Part shown: piece by piece, positions 44,040-51,613 of the stretch
How the letters are laid out: every line of letters begins with the position of its first letter
Numbering within the stretch: the stretch's first letter is position 1
NCBI GenBank assembly: GCA_022008415.1
Contig: JAIRBC010000023.1
Coordinates: forward strand, 1 to 64,000
Origin: Cerina litoralis
GTDB lineage: Bacteria; Bacteroidota; Bacteroidia; Flavobacteriales; Flavobacteriaceae
DNA: 64,000 bases
Direction of reading: 5' to 3'
The notes under the pieces: generated by a model
Databases searched by the model: none
Told to the model about the DNA's origin: nothing
The model's input: only the letters and a program-made list of their open reading frames with translations
Program-made: the position numbers and the translations under genes

Positions 44040-45293
44040 ATGAACATATTAATCAAATCTGCCAAGATCATAGATCCCTCCAACGAGGAGCTCCATTCAA
44101 AGAAAAGGGATGTCTTGATCAAGAACGGCATTATCGTTGCCATTTCCCCAAAAATTGAGGAAGAGAAGGGTACAAAGGTCGTGCAAGCTAAAAACCTCCA
44201 CCTTTCCAACGGATGGTTTGACAGTGGCATCGCTTTCGGAGAACCCGGATTCGAGGAAAGGGAGACCATAGCCAACGGTTTGTTAACAGCGGCAAAAGGA
44301 GGTTTTACGGATATTGTTTTGAATCCGAATACCCATCCCGTGCCCGATACCAGCTCTGATATCGTTTTTTTAAGAAATCGGGCCAACGGCCACGCGTGCA
44401 ACCTGTACCCTTTGGGCACCTTGACAATGAACGGTTCGGGTAAGGATTTGGCGGAATTGTACGATATGAAGAACGCGGGGGCAGTAGGATTTTATGATTT
44501 TAAACACCCCGTTGAAAACGCCAACCTATTAAAGATAGGATTGCAGTACACCCAAAATTTTGGCGGGCTAGTTTTCTCCTTTCCTTTGGATACTTCTATT
44601 TACCACAAAGGGGTTGCCAACGAGGGTGCAATATCTACCAAATTGGGACTCCGGGGAATTCCAGCCATGGCCGAGGAACTACAAGTTGCCAGAGATCTTT
44701 TTATACTGGAATATACCGGCGGAAAATTGCACATACCTACCATTTCCACGGCCAACTCGGTAAAGCTAATCGCCGAGGGCAAGAAAAAAGGATTGGACGT
44801 GAGTTGTAGCGTAGCTATTCATAACCTGTTTTATACGGATAATGTTTTGGAAGAGTTCGATACCAGATACAAGGTATTACCGCCCTTACGCACTAAAAGT
44901 GACACTAAGGCTTTGATCAGGGCCGTTAAGGATGGGACCATCGATTTTGTCACCACGGACCACACCCCTATGGATGTTGAGCAAAAAAGGGTAGAGTTTG
45001 ACAACGCCGCATACGGAACCATTGGAATTGAGAATTCCTTTGGCATCCTTAACCAACTTTTTGATTTGGACACTACGATCTCCTTGCTAACAAATGGAAG
45101 AGAAAGGTTTGGACTATTATCCCCAGAGTTAAAGGAAGGTAAAAATGCCTGCCTTACCCTGTTCAATTCAGCGGAGGAGTATGTTTTTAATGACGAACAT
45201 ATTAACTCTACCTCTAAAAATAGTATGTTCCTGGGCTCGATGCTTAAAGGGAAGGCCTTGGGGATCATATGCAACGATCAATGTATTATTTAG
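44040..45293 (+). CDS. Dihydroorotase-like protein lacking metal ligands (probable pseudoenzyme)
   Basis: A 417-residue amidohydrolase-superfamily protein that aligns with type I dihydroorotase (PyrC) over its full length, including VLPPLRTKSD and TTDHTP near the C terminus. The zinc-binding H-x-H and substrate arginine of the D-x-H-x-H-x-R-E-P-G motif are replaced: here it reads FDSGIAFGEPG, with Gly63, Ala65 and Gly67. The later ligand histidines are also gone (FSFPLD in place of the first, Thr234 in LHIPTIST in place of the second), while Asp307 remains. It is therefore unlikely to be catalytic. It may be a structural partner of aspartate transcarbamoylase, as inactive PyrC' proteins are in pseudomonads. 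Start chosen at 44040 (MNILIKSAKII). Confidence 0.8.
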   Translation: MNILIKSAKIIDPSNEELHSKKRDVLIKNGIIVAISPKIEEEKGTKVVQAKNLHLSNGWFDSGIAFGEPGFEERETIANGLLTAAKGGFTDIVLNPNTHPVPDTSSDIVFLRNRANGHACNLYPLGTLTMNGSGKDLAELYDMKNAGAVGFYDFKHPVENANLLKIGLQYTQNFGGLVFSFPLDTSIYHKGVANEGAISTKLGLRGIPAMAEELQVARDLFILEYTGGKLHIPTISTANSVKLIAEGKKKGLDVSCSVAIHNLFYTDNVLEEFDTRYKVLPPLRTKSDTKALIRAVKDGTIDFVTTDHTPMDVEQKRVEFDNAAYGTIGIENSFGILNQLFDLDTTISLLTNGRERFGLLSPELKEGKNACLTLFNSAEEYVFNDEHINSTSKNSMFLGSMLKGKALGIICNDQCII

Positions 45294-45307
45294 TGTAATA
45301 TTTGAAT

Positions 45308-45625
45308 ATGGATCAGCAAGTTATTGACGAGGGAAAGACCATGGCTGTCATCAGCTATCTTACCTTTATTGGACTATTGATCGCTTTTGTTGTCAACAAC
45401 GAAAGAAATAACGCCTTCACAAAATTCCATATCGGCCAGTCGCTACGTGTCGTTATACTGGTATTCGTCAACTTCGTTATAGGCCGTATCCTACCCAATT
45501 CCCTGGGATATATCCATGGCGTCGTTGGTTTGTGCATCTTTGGTTTAGCCATTCTGGGTATAGTGAATGCGGTCAACGGCAGATCGCAAAAATTACCTGT
45601 CATCGGCTCTATTGGCGACCAGTAA
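45308..45625 (+). CDS. DUF4870-like small membrane protein
   Basis: A 105-residue protein with three membrane segments. It has the family-like pattern MAVISYLTFIGLLIAFVVNN, FHIGQSLRV and a C-terminal VNAVNGRSQKLPVIGSIG. It starts 12 bp after the dihydroorotase-like gene and is probably in the same operon. The ATG at 45308 is preferred over a TTG two codons upstream. Function is unknown. Confidence 0.78.
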   Translation: MDQQVIDEGKTMAVISYLTFIGLLIAFVVNNERNNAFTKFHIGQSLRVVILVFVNFVIGRILPNSLGYIHGVVGLCIFGLAILGIVNAVNGRSQKLPVIGSIGDQ

Positions 45626-45734
45626 TGGCGAAACCATATTAATAAGAAAAATTCCGAGAATTACCAACTGGCAATTGGACGGGTTTCTCCCTACAACGAG
45701 TTCATAAACCTCTAATCTCCTTAACTTTTAGTAT

Positions 45735-45742
45735 TATATTTG
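45735..45742 (+). promoter_or_regulatory. Candidate -7 element for the SLC13 transporter gene
   Basis: TATATTTG matches TAnnTTTG about 100 bp before the start. The following 45 bp (45744-45790) have a weak 7-bp rhythm of CTTG words. Confidence 0.35.
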
Positions 45743-45844
45743 ATACTTGGGGCACGAGCTTGTACCTGGTATTTGAACTTTTACTTTTTGTGCAAAACCA
45801 CTGAATACCGAACAACAAACAGATAAATAAAACATCTGGTAGTT

Positions 45845-47617
45845 ATGAACATAAACCTGATCATTACCTTTTGCATTATCGCCATCGGTGTATTTCTGTT
45901 CGTAAAGGATTATTTTTCCATCGATACCACCTCTATTTTAATTATGGTGATGTTTATTGTGGCGGGGGTACTAAATCCCGAAGAAGGTTTTTCGGGGTTC
46001 AATCATCCGGCTACCTTGACATTGGGCTGTATCTTTGTGGTAAGCGGTGGTATATTCCATTCCGGCATATTAAATGGTCTCAGCTATAAGATTATTAAAC
46101 TGGCCAAAATTCATTATGTAATTGCGCTTATCGTCTTTTGCACAATATCCGGTCTGTTTTCGGCATTTATAAACGATACGGCCGTCGTTGCCTTACTATT
46201 GCCGATTGCCCTAACCGTGTGTAGGGAGACCAATATAAGTCCTGGAAAACTATTGATGCCCATTTCATTTGCGGCTCTTTTTGGTGGCACCTGTACCCTT
46301 ATAGGGACCTCTACCAACATTTTGGTAAGCAGTTATGCCAAAAAATATGGCCTGGAAGAATTTGGAATGTTCGAATTCAGTGGTGCCGCAATTTGTCTAT
46401 TATTAGTCGGTTTTGTCTATATCTTTCTTGTGGGTCCTTTTCTACTTCCAAAAAGAAAAACCAATTCCGAGCTAACCAAAAAAGCCGAAGAATACATTAC
46501 CGAAATTACCTTGGAAGATCACTGTCCCGATTCTAACAAGGAGGTGGTAAAATCAATATTGGTACAAGAACTGAACGCTCGGATCCTCTCTATTCTTAGG
46601 AATGGATCTTTAATTCAACAGATTGGTCCCGACACTGTGCTACATAAAGGCGATATTCTCAAGGTAATGGTACCCCCACTGAGTTTCAATCGGCTTTTGG
46701 ATTTTAAGGGGTATAAAATTAAAGGTGATAAACGAATAATAATAGGTGAGGACGAGGCAATCGACTACCGATTGTTCGAAGTAATCATCCCCTTTGGATC
46801 CAGTTTGGCGGGAAGCTCCTTAAAAAAGTTGAAATTCAGCCAGAATTACAGTATGTCAGTTTTGGCCATACGCCATAGGAGCGAGTTTATCATGGATAAA
46901 CTTTCCATGGTAGAGCTCAAGGAAGGCGACATGTTATTGGTCTTGGGCAAAAAGGAGAGTATAATAAACCTGGAGACACAAAAATTGATTGTCTCGCTTT
47001 CCGAATACGAAAAGAAAAAGACAAATTACAAAAAAGCCATACCCGCCATGTTAATCGGAATCGGGGTTGTATTGGCTGCATCCTTGAATCTGACGACCAT
47101 TTTAATTAGTGCCATGGTAGGCGCACTTTTAATGGTGCTCACGGGAATTTTAAAGCCCAGCGAGGCCTATGATGTGATAGAATGGAAGGTGATATTTATG
47201 ATGGCCGGGGTGCTTTCTATGGGTGCAGCATTGGAAAAGACCGGGGGAGCCAAACTTATCGCCGACTTTATCGAGAGCACTTTGGGAAATTACAATGCGC
47301 AGATAACCCTTGGAATAATTTACTTGGTCACTTTTATTTCCACCAATCTTATCTCCAGTAAAGCCACAGCAGCCCTCATGGCCCCCATAGTAATAAGCTT
47401 GGCCTCGGCCATGGATGTGAGCGACCGTCCCTTTTTAGTAGCCGTAATGTTTGCTTGCTCGCTTACCTTTATGACCCCAATGAGTTACCCGACCAATACG
47501 ATGGTATACGCTCCGGGAAATTACAAATTCAATGATTTTCTAAGGTTTGGAACACCTTTAAACCTCATTATTTGGATCGCAGCTACTTTTGTAATCCCCT
47601 ATTTCTTTCCCTTTTAA
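45845..47617 (+). CDS. SLC13/DASS family anion permease with TrkA-C (RCK) domains
   Basis: A 590-residue membrane transporter with about twelve spans in two halves (DASS/CitM-like fold). The first re-entrant hairpin carries FINDTAVVALLLP and GTCTLIGTSTN (SNT-like motif), and the second carries NLISSKATAALMAPI and TPMSYPTNTMVYAPG. Between the halves are two RCK-C domains (about 205-285 and 300-385). Such proteins import sulfate or dicarboxylates, or in some cases other oxyanions, with sodium. Specificity is open. A long inverted repeat lies just after the stop. Confidence 0.9.
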   Translation: MNINLIITFCIIAIGVFLFVKDYFSIDTTSILIMVMFIVAGVLNPEEGFSGFNHPATLTLGCIFVVSGGIFHSGILNGLSYKIIKLAKIHYVIALIVFCTISGLFSAFINDTAVVALLLPIALTVCRETNISPGKLLMPISFAALFGGTCTLIGTSTNILVSSYAKKYGLEEFGMFEFSGAAICLLLVGFVYIFLVGPFLLPKRKTNSELTKKAEEYITEITLEDHCPDSNKEVVKSILVQELNARILSILRNGSLIQQIGPDTVLHKGDILKVMVPPLSFNRLLDFKGYKIKGDKRIIIGEDEAIDYRLFEVIIPFGSSLAGSSLKKLKFSQNYSMSVLAIRHRSEFIMDKLSMVELKEGDMLLVLGKKESIINLETQKLIVSLSEYEKKKTNYKKAIPAMLIGIGVVLAASLNLTTILISAMVGALLMVLTGILKPSEAYDVIEWKVIFMMAGVLSMGAALEKTGGAKLIADFIESTLGNYNAQITLGIIYLVTFISTNLISSKATAALMAPIVISLASAMDVSDRPFLVAVMFACSLTFMTPMSYPTNTMVYAPGNYKFNDFLRFGTPLNLIIWIAATFVIPYFFPF

Positions 47618-47631
47618 ACAAAATCCAAAAA

Positions 47632-47675
47632 GCAAATCCCAAATTCAAGGTTGATTCCTGAAATTTGGGATTTGC
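47632..47675. terminator. Long inverted repeat at convergent gene ends
   Basis: GCAAATCCCAAATT (47632-47645) and its exact reverse complement (47662-47675) form a 14-bp perfect stem with a 16-nt loop. It lies between the convergent 3' ends of the SLC13 and M1 genes and may terminate both, although no long T-tract follows. The left arm continues a 7-bp rhythm (AAAATCC, AAATCCC), linking it to the array family. Confidence 0.6.
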
Positions 47676-47696
47676 GTTGCTTTGATCTTCGGTTCC

Positions 47697-49643
47697 CTAA
47701 TTCTTATACAGTTGGCTGGGCCACGAATCATTGGAAAAGTTTACATCGGGCACTATCTTTTCGGGATCCAATTCAACATTTTTAACCGTTTTGTCGGTCT
47801 CCAGGTAATAGTTCCAAACATTGCCGCGCTGCCAAATTTCCACGGGCAGTTTTACGGTTTCCGTGGTGTTATCATTATACAAAATTTTCATAACAACAGG
47901 CATGGGAATATCGCCTTTATTGGATAATACGATAATGTAGTTTCCTTGATAGTTAACAACATTGTCGATGGAAATATCTATGGTCCCGGTTCCATAAAAC
48001 CAGCCCTTCCAAAACCACCAGAGATTTTCACCTGCCACATTGTTCATATGGTTAAAGAAATCCTTTGGTTGTGGATGTTTATAGGCCCATGCTTTGATAT
48101 AGGATTTAAAAGCATTGTCAAAACGCTCATGACCCAAAATATACTCCCGCAACAACAAGAGACCCGTGGCAGGTTTGTAGTAGGCGGTCATAGCCAAATT
48201 ACGGGCATTGGCCATATCTGGATAGGTATCTATACCTTCCATATTGGGGTCCAAGTACCGCCTCACTAAATTCCTGGTCTCATTAAGGCTATCCGGATAT
48301 TCACCATTGTTAAACTGGTTGCTGCTGTAATAATTTATAAAGGTGTTGAAACCTTCATCCATCCATGGATAGCGCCTTTCGTTGCTGCCCACGATCATCG
48401 GAAACCAATTGTGGCCAAATTCGTGGTCGGTAACCCCCCAAAGATCGGCGCCCTTGGACTTCCAATGGCAGAAACTCACGCCAGGGTATTCCATCCCATT
48501 TATTTCTGCTGCGACGTTTACCGCGGTGGGATAGGGATACTCTAACCACATATTGGAATAATTCTCAATGGAATGCTTAGTGTACTCGGTAGACCTGCCC
48601 CAGGCATCATTGCCATCGCTTTCTATAGGATAGACCGATTGCGCCATAGCCGCTTTGCCGCTTGGCAGATTTATTTTGGCCGCGTCCCAAATAAACGCTT
48701 TAGAGGAGGCAAAAGCCACATCACGGGTGTTGAACATCTTAAAATGCCAGGTGAGGGTGCCCTCTTTTTTCGCCCTTATTGAATTATCATTTACCTCCTC
48801 GGGCTTCACGATATATACCCTGTCATTGCTTTTGGAGGCTTTTTGCATTCTGTCCTGCATGGTTGTCGAGAGCACTTCCTTTGGATTTTGTAGCTCTCCC
48901 GATCCCACGACGATATGGTTGTATGGCGCCGTAATGTAATAATCATAATCGCCATAATCCAAATAAAACTCACCGGCGCCCAAGTAAGGTTCGATGTTCC
49001 AGCCATTGATATCGTCAAACACGGCCGCCCTGGGATACCATTGGGCCATGGCATAGATAGTTCCGTTCTCGGTATCCAAACGACCCATCCTATCCATACC
49101 CTTTACGGGAATCTTATAGGTAAAGTCCATAGACACCGTTCCTTTTCCACCATTGGCAGGGATCGGCTCATCAAAAAACACCTGCATTCTCGTATCGGTA
49201 ATAATGTGTCTTGAAGAAACGCCTTTTTTTACTTTTGCCTTGAGATTGGTGATGGTATAACCGCCATCGACATCACCGTTGTAACGGTTGCCCCCGATAG
49301 GGGTAGTGAGGTTGCCCCGTGAATTTTTCTCAAATCGGTTTTGTTCCACATACATCCAAATAAAATCCAAGGGTTCCGGACTATTGTTAGTGTAGGTCAA
49401 CGTCTCCTTACCTGTAAGTGTGTTTTCCTTCTCGTTAATTGTAGCCTCGATCCTATAATCGGCCTCATTTTGCCAGTATTGCGGTCCCGGGTTGCCCGAA
49501 GCCGTTCGGTACTCGTTCCCGTTGTGATCCATAAAATCGCCAAAAAGAGCCTGATTGTCCTTATTGGCCTCCTGTGCCACGGATTGAAAGGATACCAATA
49601 ATCCTACGATGAAAAGTGTTAAAACCTTTGTATAATGCTTCAT
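47697..49643 (-). CDS. Secreted M1 family metallopeptidase (paralogue)
   Basis: A 648-residue exported zinc peptidase (signal peptide about 1-23). The zinc site is HEFGH at 407-411 with Glu430, and the exopeptidase motif is NGMEYPG. It is a clear full-length paralogue of the peptidase at 31475, sharing WQNEADY, SGKAAMAQSVYP and WFPMIVGSNERRYPWMDEGF. The two genes are 14 kb apart and both face the minus strand. It probably acts on peptides outside the cytoplasm. Confidence 0.92.
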   Translation of the reverse strand: MKHYTKVLTLFIVGLLVSFQSVAQEANKDNQALFGDFMDHNGNEYRTASGNPGPQYWQNEADYRIEATINEKENTLTGKETLTYTNNSPEPLDFIWMYVEQNRFEKNSRGNLTTPIGGNRYNGDVDGGYTITNLKAKVKKGVSSRHIITDTRMQVFFDEPIPANGGKGTVSMDFTYKIPVKGMDRMGRLDTENGTIYAMAQWYPRAAVFDDINGWNIEPYLGAGEFYLDYGDYDYYITAPYNHIVVGSGELQNPKEVLSTTMQDRMQKASKSNDRVYIVKPEEVNDNSIRAKKEGTLTWHFKMFNTRDVAFASSKAFIWDAAKINLPSGKAAMAQSVYPIESDGNDAWGRSTEYTKHSIENYSNMWLEYPYPTAVNVAAEINGMEYPGVSFCHWKSKGADLWGVTDHEFGHNWFPMIVGSNERRYPWMDEGFNTFINYYSSNQFNNGEYPDSLNETRNLVRRYLDPNMEGIDTYPDMANARNLAMTAYYKPATGLLLLREYILGHERFDNAFKSYIKAWAYKHPQPKDFFNHMNNVAGENLWWFWKGWFYGTGTIDISIDNVVNYQGNYIIVLSNKGDIPMPVVMKILYNDNTTETVKLPVEIWQRGNVWNYYLETDKTVKNVELDPEKIVPDVNFSNDSWPSQLYKN

Positions 49644-49856
49644 GTTCCTTAATTCTATTAAAATAAAGGCTAAGATAAAACATCACGAATGAAGAGTTCG
49701 GCCAATACGGCGGATTAACTTTAATTTAAGAGTATAAAGGCCCGTATTTCCTTTCCAATGGGTTCCTCTAAATTTTGGCTAAAAATTGTTACCTTTATTC
49801 AGGCTGCTTTCTACGCTCGGAGGCCAAATATAAAACCAACCAAAAAAACCGTTCCC

Positions 49857-51485
49857 ATGGAAGGACTTATTATGGATTACCCGCTTACCACAACCACTAT
49901 TCTAAAATATGGAAATAGTGCATTTCACCATAAGAAGATAATCAGCTATTTACCAAATGGCACGCGCCATGAATATACTTTTGGGGACTTGTACAGACGG
50001 TGCAAGATGTTGGCAAATACCCTGACGCAAAAATTGGGTTTAACCAAGGGAGACATGGTCGGTACTTTCGCATGGAACCATTATCAGCATGTAGAATTGT
50101 ATTATGGAATTCCCGGTATTGGTGCAGTCTGCCATACCATCAACATCCGTTTATCGCTGCAACAGATAGAATTTATAATCAACCATGCAGAGGACAAGGT
50201 TGTTTTTGTCGATGCCTCCTTGGTTCCCATCCTAGAAAAAATAGCCAGTCGGCTAGAGACCGTGGAACGTTACGTTATCATCAATGCCCCGGAGAACTTT
50301 AGCACTACCCTGCCGAATATCATGCACTATGACGATTTAATGGACGGGTCTTCTGAGGATTATGAATGGCCTGCTTTGAACGAAAACGATGCTTGCGGTA
50401 TGTGCTATACCAGTGGTACCACCGGTTTACCCAAAGGCGTTTTGTATTCCCATCGGTCTACTTATCTACATGCATTTGCCATAACATCCGCCAATGCCGC
50501 AAATATGAGCGCCCAGGATATCTATTTGCTAATCGTGCCCCAATTTCATGTGATGGCGTGGGGCGCCCCGTATTCCGGCCTGTTGGCCGGTTCAACCATG
50601 ATACTTCCATCCCTGCACTTACAGCCAGAGGCCATTATAAGGATGCTCAAAGACGAAAAAATAACCAAGGCCAACGGAGTGCCCACCATTTGGTTGGGCG
50701 TATACGAAGCCTTGAAGAAAAATCCTCCGAAAGAAAAACTAGCACTCCAAGAATACCATGTGGGGGGGTCTGCCCTGCCAGCCAGCCTTATTGAAGGTTT
50801 TGATAAAGATTTTGGGATACGCGGGGTACACGCATGGGGCATGACAGAAACATCACCATTGGGAACCCTCTCCCGTTTGCAACCCGAGCATGCCCAATTA
50901 AATGAAAAGGAAAAGCTAAAAATACGGGCTAAACAAGGTATTGGTTTTCCGGGGATCGAAATGAGGATCGCAAAGGAAGATGGATCCATTGCGCCACGTG
51001 ACGGTAAATCCTTTGGTGAGCTTCAGGTAAAAGGCGCTTGGGTGATACGCTCTTATTTTAAAACCCATAACCGCGACGATTTCACAGAGGATGGCTGGTT
51101 TAAAACCGGAGATATAGCGACTATAGATCCCGATGGATATATGGAAATCACGGACCGTATCAAAGATCTTATCAAGAGCGGGGGGGAGTGGATCTCTAGC
51201 GTGGCATTGGAGTCTGCCCTGATGGCCCACCCCAAAATTAAGGAAGCCGCCGTAATCGGTATCCCGGACGAAACTTGGGCAGAGAGACCGTTGGCCATTA
51301 TCGTGCCAACCGATAAAAACGATAAACCAAAAGATCAAGAGCTGATGAAGCTGTTGTCCCTGAACTTTGCTAAATATCAGATTCCCGAAAAATACCTATT
51401 TCTCGAGAGTCTTCCTAAAACCAGCGTTGGTAAGTTTGACAAAAAGGAAATGAGAAGGCTATTCGCAGAGGGGAAATTGGCATAA
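49857..51485 (+). CDS. Fatty acid-CoA ligase (AMP-binding family)
   Basis: A 542-residue ANL-superfamily ligase, close to long- and medium-chain fatty acyl-CoA synthetases. The P-loop-like motif YTSGTTGLPKGV, the A5 segment GMTETSPLGT, A7 FKTGDIATIDPDGYMEITDRIKDLIKSGG (given in parts: TGDIA and DRIKDLIKSGG), and the terminal catalytic lysine in SVGKFDKKEMR are all present. I start at 49857 because relatives begin at MEGLIMDYPLT. An ATG at 49758 would add 33 basic residues with no counterpart. It activates fatty acids for degradation or lipid synthesis. Confidence 0.9.
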   Translation: MEGLIMDYPLTTTTILKYGNSAFHHKKIISYLPNGTRHEYTFGDLYRRCKMLANTLTQKLGLTKGDMVGTFAWNHYQHVELYYGIPGIGAVCHTINIRLSLQQIEFIINHAEDKVVFVDASLVPILEKIASRLETVERYVIINAPENFSTTLPNIMHYDDLMDGSSEDYEWPALNENDACGMCYTSGTTGLPKGVLYSHRSTYLHAFAITSANAANMSAQDIYLLIVPQFHVMAWGAPYSGLLAGSTMILPSLHLQPEAIIRMLKDEKITKANGVPTIWLGVYEALKKNPPKEKLALQEYHVGGSALPASLIEGFDKDFGIRGVHAWGMTETSPLGTLSRLQPEHAQLNEKEKLKIRAKQGIGFPGIEMRIAKEDGSIAPRDGKSFGELQVKGAWVIRSYFKTHNRDDFTEDGWFKTGDIATIDPDGYMEITDRIKDLIKSGGEWISSVALESALMAHPKIKEAAVIGIPDETWAERPLAIIVPTDKNDKPKDQELMKLLSLNFAKYQIPEKYLFLESLPKTSVGKFDKKEMRRLFAEGKLA

Positions 51486-51613
51486 ATCTGAATGTGAATA
51501 CGACAAATTTACATTTTTTGTCCAAAATAGTGCTACCCTCTCCGGAAGAGAGGAGTTCAATAGGGATTCGCCGTTGGTCCTGTTTTATCGCCCTAGTTTC
51601 TTGGCTCCCATCT

